Notes under the pieces: model-generated
Seen by the model: only the letters and a program-made list of their open reading frames with translations
Databases searched by the model: none
What the model was told of the DNA's origin: nothing
Assembly (NCBI GenBank): GCA_002364615.1
Contig: DEYP01000029.1
Span: forward strand, 1-64,000
Direction of reading: 5' to 3'
DNA length: 64,000 nucleotides
Source of the DNA: Arsukibacterium sp. UBA3155
GTDB lineage: Bacteria > Pseudomonadota > Gammaproteobacteria > Enterobacterales > Alteromonadaceae
Position numbers and translations under genes: made by a program
In this document: positions 31,413-40,364 of the stretch, one piece after another
How the letters are laid out: each line of letters begins with the position of its first letter
Numbering within the stretch: position 1 is the stretch's first letter

Positions 31413-31780
31413 GACTTACCCTAGCACCTTTCGGCTACTGACGCTGCTTAAAAACGCAGCAAACTAACTTATGCACAAGCAATAAAAAGCCAGGAATTAG
31501 CAGCGTAGCTTATAACGTATTGTATATATTCAATTAAGCTGAAATATTTCGGTTAATATTTTGACATGCCAGACCCTTATCCCATAGTCTTGCGCACCTT
31601 AACAACAGTTTTATCCACAGAGTCTGTGAAGAAGTTCACATAAGTGGCTGGTGAGGGTTCGTAAATGTGGATAACTTTGTAAGGGCGCTTTATAAATGGC
31701 TGATAAAATTCCGTTTGCTGTAAGTGCGACTTTGTGAAAGAATCTTTGTTATAGCAGAAATAGACTCGCTAGAGGTTTGT
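31413..31780. promoter_or_regulatory. mutH-rppH intergenic region with DnaA boxes, possible DARS2
   Basis: The 368-bp gap between the divergent genes mutH and rppH has no gene. It holds two perfect DnaA boxes in opposite orientation, TTATCCACA at 31611-31619 and TGTGGATAA at 31666-31674, and a third one-mismatch box TGTGAAGAA at 31625-31633. In E. coli the DnaA-reactivating sequence DARS2 lies beside mutH and has a core of three DnaA boxes. Position and boxes fit; regeneration of ATP-DnaA is inferred. The promoters for mutH and rppH should also be here. Confidence 0.6.
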
Positions 31781-32284
31781 GTGATCGATGCCGAAGGTTT
31801 TCGGGCCAATGTCGGCATAGTGATTTGTAACACCCAGGGACAGGTGTTTTGGGCGAAAAGGTACGGTCAGCATTCCTGGCAATATCCACAGGGTGGCATT
31901 GATGACGGCGAAACGCCAGAACAAGCCATGTTTCGCGAACTGCATGAGGAAGTTGGGCTTCGGCCAGAAGATGTAGAAATAATCAGTGTGACCAAACACT
32001 GGTTGCGCTATAAGCTTCCAAAACGGTTAATTCGCAAAGACAGTAACCCAGTGTGTATCGGGCAAAAGCAAAAGTGGTTTTTATTGCGTTTGACCTGTCG
32101 GGAAGAAGATGTAAATCTGGCTGTAACAACGCATCCTGAGTTTGATAACTGGCGCTGGGTCAGTTATTGGTATCCGGTGCGTCAGGTCGTGGCTTTTAAG
32201 CGAGAAGTGTATCGTAAAGTCATGCGCGAGTTTGCCCCGGTTGCTTTGCCATTTACCCGCAAAGATGTAAAGAAAAAATACTAA
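31781..32284 (+). CDS. rppH: RNA pyrophosphohydrolase RppH
   Basis: Removes pyrophosphate from the 5' end of mRNAs and so starts RNase E-dependent decay. The 167-aa protein shows the Nudix box as [20 protein letters not shown] plus VGL, and YRLPKR-like and GQKQKWFLL blocks. It starts at GTG 31781 (AGAGG 5 nt upstream), which gives the N terminus [13 protein letters not shown] expected for RppH; the longer frame from 31724 has no support. It is followed 46 bp later by ptsP, as in E. coli. Confidence 0.95.
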   Translation: MIDAEGFRANVGIVICNTQGQVFWAKRYGQHSWQYPQGGIDDGETPEQAMFRELHEEVGLRPEDVEIISVTKHWLRYKLPKRLIRKDSNPVCIGQKQKWFLLRLTCREEDVNLAVTTHPEFDNWRWVSYWYPVRQVVAFKREVYRKVMREFAPVALPFTRKDVKKKY

Positions 32285-32330
32285 GAAGAAATATTAAATT
32301 TGCTAAAACCGACAGTACAATGAGGTTCTT

Positions 32331-34589
32331 ATGCTAAGCCAGTTGCGGCGGATTGTTCAGGATGTGGCTCAGGAGCCAGCTCTAGACAATGCTCTGGCTG
32401 GTCTGGTATCAAGTATTAAAGTCGCCCTGGCCACCGAGTGTTGTTCAGTTTATCTGGCTGATTATCAGCAACAGCATTTTATGCTGATGGCAACTGACGG
32501 CCTGAACCAGGACGCCGTAGGTAAAGTTGCTATTGGCTTTTCTGAAGGGCTGATTGGTTGGGTAGGTCAACGGGAAGAGCCGATAAACCTGGCGCAAGCT
32601 CAATTACATCCTCGCTTTAGGGTAACCCCTGAAGTCAGTGAAGACCGCTTTTCTGCTTTTCTCGGATGCCCGATAATCCATCACCGCAAGGTGCTTGGGG
32701 TGCTGACTATTCAGCAGTCTGCAGAGCGGGTGTTCAGTGAAGATGAAGAATCTTTTCTGGTTACCCTGGGGGCTCAGTTGGCGTCCGTGCTGGCCAATGC
32801 TGAAATGCGTGACGCGGCCAGTCAGCGGCCATCCAGTATGGCGCAATCCGGTCAGCTGGCAGGGTTGCCCGGCGCGCCTGGTATGGCGATTGGCGAAGCT
32901 TATGTCTTGCAGCCCTCCAGTGATTTTGATGCCATTTCCCTGAAAAAATCTGATGAACCCGAAAAAGAACTGGCGTTGTTTTATCGGGCAGTCAAAATTA
33001 CCAAAGCAGAATTTAACCGCTTAGCAGAGCGGATGGCAGGTCATATTCCAGCTGATGCGCTGGCTATTTTTGATGTGTATCATCAGTTGCTTGATGCTGC
33101 CAGCCTGGGCAATGAAATTGAGCAGCAAATTGCCGAGGGCTGGTGTGCTAAAAGTGCGCTAAAGCGGGTGGTTGAGAAATTTGCCCGTCAGTTTGACGAC
33201 ATGGACGATCCTTATCTGCGGGAACGAGGCACTGATATCCGCGATTTAGGGCAGCGGGTGCTGAATAACCTACTGGATTCTGAGCAACGTAAAGTAAAGT
33301 TACCCCAGCGCGTTGTCTTGGTTGCTGACAATGTCACGGCGACGATGCTGGCAGAAGTGCCGCGGGAACAACTGGTAGCCATTGTCAGTTTGCGCGGTTC
33401 GGTAAACTCACATGCGGCCATTATGGCAAGAGCGCTGGGTATACCGGCCGTTATGGGGGTTAATGAACTTCCATTATTACACTGGCAAAACCAGCAGGTC
33501 ATTGTAGATGGCTACGAGGGGCACATTCTTTTGTCGCCGGTCGAAGCCATTTGCATCGAATACCGGCGCCTGATCAATGAAGATGCAGAGCTCAGTGCCC
33601 GCTATCAACAGGAAGTGGCACTACCTTCCCAGTCGGCCTGTGGCAGGCCATTTAAGCTAATGGTCAATTGCGGCCTGGCCATTGAGCTGGAAACCAGCAA
33701 CGCGGAATATACTGACGGCGTAGGCCTGTACCGCACTGAATTTCCTTTCATTATGCGAAATCGCTTCCCAACCGAGCAGGAGCAAGTTGAGCTTTATCAC
33801 AAAGTATTAAGCGGGTATGCCGGCAAAACAGTGGTAATGCGCACGCTGGATGTTGGCGGTGACAAGGCCTTACCGTACTTCAGTATTGTTGAAGAGAACC
33901 CGTTTTTGGGCTGGCGCGGTATCCGACTGACCCTGGATCACCCTGAGATTTTTCTGGTGCAAATCCGCGCCATGTTAAAAGCCAATATTGAGCTGGATAA
34001 CTTACACATTTTATTGCCAATGATTTCTGATCTGGCGGAAGTGGATGAAGCCATCCGCTTGATCAGGCAAGCGAGCTTTGAAGTGAGCGATGAGTTAAAT
34101 ATTGCCCTGCCAAAACCGAAAATAGGCGTGATGATTGAAGTGCCATCTATTATGTATCAGCTACCGGAACTGGCAGCGAGGGTAGATTTTTGCTCAGTAG
34201 GTACCAATGATCTCACTCAATACCTGCTGGCGGTAGACAGAAACAATGCCCGGGTGGCCAACTTGTATGATGCGCTGCATCCTTCTGTATTGCGTGCACT
34301 CAATCAGTTAGCAACTCAGGCCCGGCAATTGCAATTTCCCATTAGCATTTGTGGCGAACTCGGTGGTGAACCCGCCGGGGTGTTAGTGCTCGCGGCGATG
34401 GGCTACAGCCGTTTTAGTATGAATAACAGTAATCTGGCAAAAATTAAATGGTTGTTACGCCGGGTTAATGTGGCAGAGTTGGAAGCGTTGTTACCTGAGG
34501 TACTGGCATGCCAGTCGCCCAAGCAAGTCAAACAGCAGGTTCAGCGGTTTCTGGAACATAAACAGTTGCTTAGTCAGTTACGCGCTTAA
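32331..34589 (+). CDS. ptsP: PTS-Ntr enzyme I (PtsP, EI-Ntr)
   Basis: First phosphotransferase of the nitrogen-related PTS; it takes phosphate from PEP and passes it to NPr. The 752-aa protein has an N-terminal GAF domain (about 20-160) that in E. coli binds glutamine and 2-oxoglutarate. The phosphohistidine domain carries His361 in GSVNSHAAIMARALG, and the C-terminal PEP-binding barrel shows RTLDVGGDK and GTNDLTQYLLAVDRN. Conserved position between rppH and lgt. Confidence 0.96.
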   Translation: MLSQLRRIVQDVAQEPALDNALAGLVSSIKVALATECCSVYLADYQQQHFMLMATDGLNQDAVGKVAIGFSEGLIGWVGQREEPINLAQAQLHPRFRVTPEVSEDRFSAFLGCPIIHHRKVLGVLTIQQSAERVFSEDEESFLVTLGAQLASVLANAEMRDAASQRPSSMAQSGQLAGLPGAPGMAIGEAYVLQPSSDFDAISLKKSDEPEKELALFYRAVKITKAEFNRLAERMAGHIPADALAIFDVYHQLLDAASLGNEIEQQIAEGWCAKSALKRVVEKFARQFDDMDDPYLRERGTDIRDLGQRVLNNLLDSEQRKVKLPQRVVLVADNVTATMLAEVPREQLVAIVSLRGSVNSHAAIMARALGIPAVMGVNELPLLHWQNQQVIVDGYEGHILLSPVEAICIEYRRLINEDAELSARYQQEVALPSQSACGRPFKLMVNCGLAIELETSNAEYTDGVGLYRTEFPFIMRNRFPTEQEQVELYHKVLSGYAGKTVVMRTLDVGGDKALPYFSIVEENPFLGWRGIRLTLDHPEIFLVQIRAMLKANIELDNLHILLPMISDLAEVDEAIRLIRQASFEVSDELNIALPKPKIGVMIEVPSIMYQLPELAARVDFCSVGTNDLTQYLLAVDRNNARVANLYDALHPSVLRALNQLATQARQLQFPISICGELGGEPAGVLVLAAMGYSRFSMNNSNLAKIKWLLRRVNVAELEALLPEVLACQSPKQVKQQVQRFLEHKQLLSQLRA

Positions 34590-34656
34590 CCTGAATTGAG
34601 TTAATTTACTATGCCGGTCGCTGGCTGGCATAACAGCAGTAATATCGAGATATCCT

Positions 34657-35451
34657 TTGTTAACAATTATTCTGATCTCTGCACTTATAGGTTGTCTGGC
34701 CGGGTTTCTGGCCGGATTATTAGGCATTGGTGGCGGACTGGTTATCGTGCCGGTGCTGGTCGTTTTGTTGCCGTTGCTCGGCGTTGTTGGTATCGATAAC
34801 GTGATGGTCGTCGCTGTCGCCACGTCTTTAGCCTCTATTATTATCACCTCTGGTTCGTCCATTCGTGCGCATCATAAACGCAGTAATGTCAGCTGGGCGC
34901 TGGCCGGTGCAGTGATGTTGGGCGCGGGTATCGGTGCCGGTATGATTGGCCTGGTTGCTCATCATATTAATGGGGCTACGTTGAGAATAATATTTGGGGT
35001 TGCCGTTTTCTTGCTGGCACTGCGAATGCTGGGGTCACGCAGTGTAATAGGCCGCGCCCAGTTACCGGCTAAGCCTGTGCTTGGCGCCATAGCCGCAGTG
35101 CTTGGTGCTATTTCAGGTTTACTGGGGATAGGTGGCGGCGCCCTGGTCGTGCCGGTACTCAATTATTTTTCCGTCGATATGCGCCGGGCAATAGGTTGCG
35201 CAGCAGCAAGTGGTATCGCTATTGCTGTAATGGGCACCCTGGGGTATGTTATCGCCGGCTGGCAGCACTACCGGTTAACTGACGGTTTTATTGGCTATAT
35301 TTACCTGCCGGCACTAATTGGCATTGTCTCAACCTCCATTTTTACGGCGACGCTCGGTGCTGCCATGACACAGCGTTTACCCGTATTAACCATTAAGCGG
35401 GTGTTCGGCGTTTTTCTGATGATAGTCGCTGCCAGAATGGTATTTAGCTAG
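34657..35451 (+). CDS. TauE/SafE-family membrane transporter
   Basis: A 264-aa permease with about eight hydrophobic segments and two glycine-rich repeats (GLLGIGGGLVIVPVL and GLLGIGGGALVVPVL). Genes of this family are often found between ptsP and lgt in gammaproteobacteria. It starts at TTG 34657 with GAG 7 nt upstream. It is a paralogue of the gene at 3070 but has no sulfur genes next to it. Substrate unknown; an anion such as sulfite is the family default. Confidence 0.87.
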   Translation: MLTIILISALIGCLAGFLAGLLGIGGGLVIVPVLVVLLPLLGVVGIDNVMVVAVATSLASIIITSGSSIRAHHKRSNVSWALAGAVMLGAGIGAGMIGLVAHHINGATLRIIFGVAVFLLALRMLGSRSVIGRAQLPAKPVLGAIAAVLGAISGLLGIGGGALVVPVLNYFSVDMRRAIGCAAASGIAIAVMGTLGYVIAGWQHYRLTDGFIGYIYLPALIGIVSTSIFTATLGAAMTQRLPVLTIKRVFGVFLMIVAARMVFS

Positions 35452-35504
35452 CCTGCCATATCTGGTGGTGAACAGGTTTATAATGATGTTTTTAAAGGAT
35501 AATA

Positions 35505-36338
35505 ATGACAAGCTCCTACCTTAATTTTCCTGATATAGACCCGGTGCTGGTGTCAATTGGCCCGCTATTTGGCTATGGGCCATTAAATATTCACTGGTAC
35601 GGCGTAATGTATGCCGTCGCGTTTGGTCTGGCATACTGGTTGGCCAGCCGTGCCGCCGCAAAACCGGGTTCAGGCTGGACCAAAGAGCAGGTTAGTGATC
35701 TGCTTTTCTATGGTTTCCTGGGTGTTATTGTTGGTGGCCGCTTCGGCTATGTGTTTTTTTACAACTTCGAACAGTTACTGGCTGAACCCCTATATTTATT
35801 TAAAACCTGGGAAGGGGGCATGTCCTTTCATGGCGGCCTGCTGGGCGTATTGCTGGCAATGGCCTGGTTCGCCAGGCGTTATCAAAAATCTTATCTGGAA
35901 CTGGGAGATTTTGTGGCGCCTCTTATTCCGCTGGGATTAGCCGCTGGCCGGCTTGGTAATTTTATCAACGCTGAGCTATGGGGGCGCACCACTGACGTGT
36001 CATGGGCTATGGTTTTCCCCAACGCCGGCGTCATGCCCCGTCATCCTTCGCAGCTGTATCATGTAGCATTAGAAGGGTTTTTGCTGTTTGTTATTATCAT
36101 ACTGGTCCGGCGCTTTAAGCCAGCAACTGGCACCCTGGGTGGCGTGTTTTTACTGGGTTATGGTGTATTCCGGTTTTTCGTGGAGTTTTTCCGCGAACCC
36201 GATGCGCATCTGCGTCATGTGGCAGACGCGGGCTTAACCATGGGCCAATGGTTGTGTCTGCCAATGATAGCGGCAGGGCTTGGCCTGATCATTTATGTCA
36301 ATTGCCGGCCAGCAATACCAGCACGGGGAACAAAATGA
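35505..36338 (+). CDS. lgt: prolipoprotein diacylglyceryl transferase
   Basis: Transfers diacylglycerol from phosphatidylglycerol to the lipobox cysteine of prolipoproteins at the inner membrane. The 277-aa protein has the seven-helix layout, FHGGLLG and the Lgt signature [14 protein letters not shown]. Many lipoproteins in this window would be its substrates. Its stop overlaps the thyA start in ATGA, so the two genes are translationally coupled as in E. coli. Confidence 0.96.
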   Translation: MTSSYLNFPDIDPVLVSIGPLFGYGPLNIHWYGVMYAVAFGLAYWLASRAAAKPGSGWTKEQVSDLLFYGFLGVIVGGRFGYVFFYNFEQLLAEPLYLFKTWEGGMSFHGGLLGVLLAMAWFARRYQKSYLELGDFVAPLIPLGLAAGRLGNFINAELWGRTTDVSWAMVFPNAGVMPRHPSQLYHVALEGFLLFVIIILVRRFKPATGTLGGVFLLGYGVFRFFVEFFREPDAHLRHVADAGLTMGQWLCLPMIAAGLGLIIYVNCRPAIPARGTK

Positions 36339-37168
36339 AACAATATCTTGATTTAATGCGCCATGTCCTGGAACACGGCCATAAAAAAACGGACCGTACC
36401 GGCACTGGCACCGTCAGTGTATTTGGCTATCAGATGCGCTTCGATTTGCAGCAGGGCTTCCCGCTCATCACCACCAAAAAGTGTCATTTGCGCTCAATTA
36501 TCCATGAGTTACTGTGGTTTTTAAAAGGTGAAACCAATATTGGTTACCTGCAGGATAATGGCGTATCCATCTGGAACGAGTGGGCCACTGAAAGTGGTGA
36601 ACTTGGCCCGGTATATGGTGCTCAGTGGCGAAGCTGGACCAGCCATGAAGGCCAGGTCATTGACCAGATAAGTCAGGTGATCAGTGATATCAAACGTACC
36701 CCGGATTCGCGCCGGTTAATTGTCAGTGCCTGGAACCCGGCAGTGTTACCTGACACCCAGTTTTCCCCCAAACAAAACGCCGCCATGGGCAAGCAGGCTT
36801 TGCCACCGTGTCATACCTTATTTCAGTTTTACGTCAATGATGGTCGTCTGTCTTGTCAGTTGTATCAACGTAGTGCCGATATATTCCTGGGCGTGCCGTT
36901 TAACATCGCCAGCTATGCGCTGTTAACCTTAATGGTAGCTCAGGTTTGTGGTCTTAAACCCGGTGATTTTGTGCATACCTTTGGTGACGCTCATTTGTAT
37001 TCGAACCATTTAGAACAGGTTAACACCCAGCTGGCGCGCGAGCCTTATCCGATGCCAACTATGCGCTTAAACCCAGATGTTAAAGATATATTTGGTTTTA
37101 AGATTGATGATTTTACCTTAGATAACTACCAGGCACATCCGCATATTAAGGCGCCAGTGGCGATTTAA
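36335..37168 (+). CDS. thyA: thymidylate synthase
   Basis: Methylates dUMP to dTMP with methylene-tetrahydrofolate. The 277-aa enzyme has the nucleophile Cys159 in [17 protein letters not shown] for phosphate binding, and [13 protein letters not shown]. It carries about 13 extra residues before the active site ([14 protein letters not shown]) compared with E. coli ThyA, an insertion seen in some other bacterial enzymes. The start is fixed by the ATGA overlap with lgt. Confidence 0.96.
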   Translation: MKQYLDLMRHVLEHGHKKTDRTGTGTVSVFGYQMRFDLQQGFPLITTKKCHLRSIIHELLWFLKGETNIGYLQDNGVSIWNEWATESGELGPVYGAQWRSWTSHEGQVIDQISQVISDIKRTPDSRRLIVSAWNPAVLPDTQFSPKQNAAMGKQALPPCHTLFQFYVNDGRLSCQLYQRSADIFLGVPFNIASYALLTLMVAQVCGLKPGDFVHTFGDAHLYSNHLEQVNTQLAREPYPMPTMRLNPDVKDIFGFKIDDFTLDNYQAHPHIKAPVAI

Positions 37169-37249
37169 TGACGTATTCATCACTAACTTTATGGCCTGGT
37201 TCTTGCTTTAAGCTGTTAAAGGCATTCTGGCTGTAAAAATGAGGTGGAT

Positions 37250-37873
37250 ATGAAGTGGCTATTGTTGGTGGCCCCAAGCCTGCTAACGGCGGTGCTGCTA
37301 AGCGGATGCGTCAGTCCGGCGGTTGCTGTTGCAACAAAATCGACGGAGACCGAGCTTAGCCAGCACCCCCTTGGCTTTTATACCGAGCGACTAGCCAGGC
37401 AATTATTTGCCCAGTTAGATGACAGCCCGTTGTGGCTTACCCGGCCGCAAATTGCCGTTAGCAGTTTTTTGCCGGCAACCGCACTTAGCCTGCACCATGC
37501 AAATAGTGAGCAACGGGACTTTGCCAACCAACTCAGTGAAAGCATGCTGGCGCACAGCCGCCAGTTTGGTTATGCAGTATACGAATACCGGTTGAGCAAC
37601 GAGGTGGTGCTTGCGGGCGAATACGAACAGGCGTTAACCCGCCAGCTGAACGAAATTAACCGTAAGGGCAGCGCTAACACCTTGCTTACGGGCACTTACA
37701 CCTTGCAACAAGATGCCGTTATTGTAAATGCACGGCTTATTCATATCCCATCGAAACAAGTCCTGGCTGCCGTTACAGATTATATTCCGGCAAATGTGCT
37801 GTGGAGCACGCAACAAGTGAACAAGCGCGGCGCCATGTTTTATCGGCAAAGTCCGGCAGGAGATAATAAATGA
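37250..37873 (+). CDS. FlgO-like lipoprotein 1
   Basis: A 207-aa outer-membrane-type lipoprotein (lipobox LLSGC) with a FlgO-like domain: YTERLARQLFAQL, a conserved IAVSSFLP strand, FANQLSESMLAHSRQFGYAVYEYRL, and a final TGTYTLQQDAVIVNARLI block. FlgO of Vibrio supports the flagellum in the outer membrane, but no flagellar genes lie here. GAGG lies 5 nt before the ATG at 37250. It overlaps the next paralogue by ATGA. Confidence 0.8.
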   Translation: MKWLLLVAPSLLTAVLLSGCVSPAVAVATKSTETELSQHPLGFYTERLARQLFAQLDDSPLWLTRPQIAVSSFLPATALSLHHANSEQRDFANQLSESMLAHSRQFGYAVYEYRLSNEVVLAGEYEQALTRQLNEINRKGSANTLLTGTYTLQQDAVIVNARLIHIPSKQVLAAVTDYIPANVLWSTQQVNKRGAMFYRQSPAGDNK

Positions 37874-38529
37874 AGCGGTTAACCACCTTAGCGATAGTAT
37901 CAGCAATAGTAACGCTGTTTAGCGGTTGTGTAGCACCTGAGCGGACCATCACGGTAACCGGCCAGGATGACGATGAGACTGCAGACAGAGCGCAGCGCAT
38001 AGCTCAGATGCAAAGTTCGGTGTCGCCAGCCAGCAGTAATTATAGTCATGCAACGCAGCAACCGTTATTGACGGTAAATGATTACGTTCGCAATTTAGTC
38101 CATGAGCTGATGGCGCTGCAGCACAATCTGGACAGTGACAGCCAGCTGGGGGTTACCGATTTCAGTTATGTCGATTCTGCGCACGATCAGGGCACGGTGT
38201 TTAGCAATCATTTAAGCGAAGCCATGATTTACGATTTACATAAATTTGGTGTGCCGGTACTGGATTACAAAGTAACAGACTATATCCGGGTGACCGAAAG
38301 CGGTGATTTTGTGCTCAGTCGTAATTTTGAAGAATTGTCAGACGAAGTGGCCATTCGCTACGTGGTTACCGGCACTTTAACCACCCATCAGCAAGGGGTG
38401 CTGGTAAATGCCCGTCTGGTTCAAATTGATAATAAGCGGGTGGTATCGGCTGCCCGTACTTTTATTCCCCGTCATATTGTGCAAGCGGTTATTTCCCGTC
38501 AGGGCGAGCAGGTAATGCGCATTAAATAG
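37870..38529 (+). CDS. FlgO-like lipoprotein 2
   Basis: A 219-aa paralogue of the gene before it, with lipobox LFSGC. It shares the layout YVRNLVHELMALQ, a conserved VTDFSYVD strand, FSNHLSEAMIYDLHKFGVPVLDYKV, and YVVTGTLTTHQQGVLVNARLVQI. It is translationally coupled to copy 1 through ATGA. The pair likely forms a complex or acts on the same surface structure. Function is inferred only from the FlgO domain. Confidence 0.8.
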   Translation: MKRLTTLAIVSAIVTLFSGCVAPERTITVTGQDDDETADRAQRIAQMQSSVSPASSNYSHATQQPLLTVNDYVRNLVHELMALQHNLDSDSQLGVTDFSYVDSAHDQGTVFSNHLSEAMIYDLHKFGVPVLDYKVTDYIRVTESGDFVLSRNFEELSDEVAIRYVVTGTLTTHQQGVLVNARLVQIDNKRVVSAARTFIPRHIVQAVISRQGEQVMRIK

Positions 38530-38585
38530 GTTTAAACCGGCAGTTTGTATTAACTTGGTTTTGCTAAAGAAACGTGATGTAGCGC

Positions 38586-38616
38586 CGATATACTGAAACA
38601 GACGTTCAGTATATCG
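38586..38616. promoter_or_regulatory. perfect 12-bp inverted repeat before the third FlgO-like gene
   Basis: CGATATACTGAA and TTCAGTATATCG pair perfectly around a 7-nt loop and end 8 bp before the ATG at 38625. There is no T run, so it is unlikely to be a terminator. It could be a repressor site over the promoter or an RNA hairpin that covers the ribosome site of the downstream gene. Confidence 0.5.
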
Positions 38617-38624
38617 GGCCTATC

Positions 38625-39269
38625 ATGTTAAAAAAATGCTTCCTAATCGCCATTTGCGCCGCTGTTTTAAGTCTAAGCGGCTGCAGCATGTTACCTTTTA
38701 GCCAAAATAACCCTCAGCACAGTCAACACTCGCCTCTGGCAACTTCCTATATCATTGCTGAACCCGTCGCCAATAACCAGCAAGCTGAACCCAACTCTGC
38801 TCTGGCAACCTATCCTGCAAGCACCCGGCTCTACGCCAGTCATAAGCAGCTGGATGACTATGTGGCTCAGCTGGCGATGCAGCTTTATCAGAATAGCAGC
38901 AAGTCGTTTTCGGACTACCGGATTGCGGTGGCAGGCTTTGCTGATTTGACACCGGCGCGTGACGCCTTGCAGCCACTTGGCAACGCCCTGGCTGAGCGCT
39001 TTTTACAGCAAATGCCCCGTTATGGCGTAACCATGGTTGATCATAAACTGACCGGTGGCATCAAACTTACGCCAGACGGTGATGCCGTATTTAGCAATCG
39101 CGCAGGGCAGGTGGCTGCTACTCAGCAAATAGATTATGTTTTAAGCGGTACTGTGCAGCATAGCCAGCGTGGCGCACAGGTTAATGTGCGGATAATGGAC
39201 TTAAAAAGTAAAACGGTACTGGCCAGTGCCAGTCAGCTTATTCCGCAGTTTGTTTTGGACAACAATTAG
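38625..39269 (+). CDS. FlgO-like lipoprotein 3
   Basis: A 214-aa lipoprotein (lipobox SLSGC) and third paralogue in the row. Conserved blocks are YVAQLAMQLYQNS, YRIAVAGFADLTP, LGNALAERFLQQMPRYGVTMVDHKL and YVLSGTVQHSQRGAQVNVRIMDL. It is separated from copy 2 by 95 bp containing a perfect inverted repeat, so it may be expressed on its own. No good ribosome site is visible before the ATG; the hairpin sits where one would expect it. Confidence 0.78.
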   Translation: MLKKCFLIAICAAVLSLSGCSMLPFSQNNPQHSQHSPLATSYIIAEPVANNQQAEPNSALATYPASTRLYASHKQLDDYVAQLAMQLYQNSSKSFSDYRIAVAGFADLTPARDALQPLGNALAERFLQQMPRYGVTMVDHKLTGGIKLTPDGDAVFSNRAGQVAATQQIDYVLSGTVQHSQRGAQVNVRIMDLKSKTVLASASQLIPQFVLDNN

Positions 39270-39302
39270 CCTTACTGGAAAAATCGAAAACACGCTGGCA
39301 GT

Positions 39303-40364
39303 TTAATAACCGGTCATTTCCAGGTAGCCCTTACCTGAATGGCTGCCGGTAAACTGGATGGGCCCCTCCCAGTAGGCAATATCGGTTGCCATCCAGGCGT
39401 TTGGATTAAGTGCCTGAGTGCGCAAGTCTATGCCAAAATCTTCTACGGTTAGCTGCCATGCTACAGGCAGCTCTCTATTTGCCACGCTATGGTGGCGGAT
39501 AGGGCGCATCTGTATTTGTTGTGGTTTTAATGATTCAGTAGTGCCATCGGCACGAATGTAAGTTCCGGCATAATAATCATCTGCGTGTGCATGGCGCAGC
39601 CGAAACAGCATCAGCTTGTCTCCCTGATCCAGATGCAGGGAAAACCAATCCCAGCCTTGCTGATCTGCCGACAGTGGTTGACTGCTCCACTCTCTGTCGA
39701 GCCAGGCATCCCCCTTAACGCTAACGTGTTCATCGCCAATCTGAATGGAACCGGACACCGCTAAAAACGGCAGGCTAAGATAATAGGAGGCTTGTCCCCC
39801 GGCTGATTTTACGCTAAAGCCTTGCTCACCGTGTAACACCTCCGGGCCAACGCGGCTTAAGGTCAGGGTATAATTGAATTCCCTGGTGCTGGCAGTTAAC
39901 GTAAAGTCGGTTGCATCTGCATCCACTGCACTAACAGACCAGTTATCTATCCATGCAGAGAATGGGCTTATCACAACACCTGCCTGGCCAACCCCGCCGC
40001 GGGCATAGCTTTGGGCAAACAGGTGTTGGTTGGCGCGGGTTAAGCCAACATGTCCCAACCAGCGCTGCTGGTTCGCCCAGCCCTCCTGCTGCGGTGCCGG
40101 CGAGTCTGCCATCCGAAACAGGGTCCACTGAATACCAAGCAACTCCCCTGTTTCGCTTTGCAGGTTTGCGGTGATGTACCACCATTCAATGCGATACTCC
40201 GGGTGTTGATTGAGGGCATCGGGATAGCGAATTTCAATACCTGGTTCAACCTGTGCAAAGCCGGTGGCATCGGATCCCAGCCCGGCAAAACCCTGCTCAG
40301 GCAGCGAAGGTTCACTGCATGCCACTAGCAACAGCAACAACAATAAAACGCCTCTATTGATCAT
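39303..40364 (-). CDS. AttH-type lipocalin-like lipoprotein
   Basis: A 353-aa lipoprotein (lipobox Cys16 in VACSEP) with the AttH / carotenoid-1,2-hydratase-like double lipocalin fold. It has the hallmark IEWWYITANLQ near the N terminus, GHVGLTR, and WLDREWSSQPL in the middle. It is the last gene of an operon with an ABC ATPase and an FtsX-type permease, the AttEFGH arrangement, so it likely accepts a lipophilic cargo. The ATG at 40364 (AAAGG 8 nt upstream) overlaps the permease stop. Confidence 0.83.
   Translation of the reverse strand: MINRGVLLLLLLLVACSEPSLPEQGFAGLGSDATGFAQVEPGIEIRYPDALNQHPEYRIEWWYITANLQSETGELLGIQWTLFRMADSPAPQQEGWANQQRWLGHVGLTRANQHLFAQSYARGGVGQAGVVISPFSAWIDNWSVSAVDADATDFTLTASTREFNYTLTLSRVGPEVLHGEQGFSVKSAGGQASYYLSLPFLAVSGSIQIGDEHVSVKGDAWLDREWSSQPLSADQQGWDWFSLHLDQGDKLMLFRLRHAHADDYYAGTYIRADGTTESLKPQQIQMRPIRHHSVANRELPVAWQLTVEDFGIDLRTQALNPNAWMATDIAYWEGPIQFTGSHSGKGYLEMTGY

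Noticed and set aside
31724-31780. Nineteen extra residues at the N terminus of RppH
   Set aside because: The GTG at 31781 has an AGAGG site and gives the exact family N terminus; the upstream part has neither.
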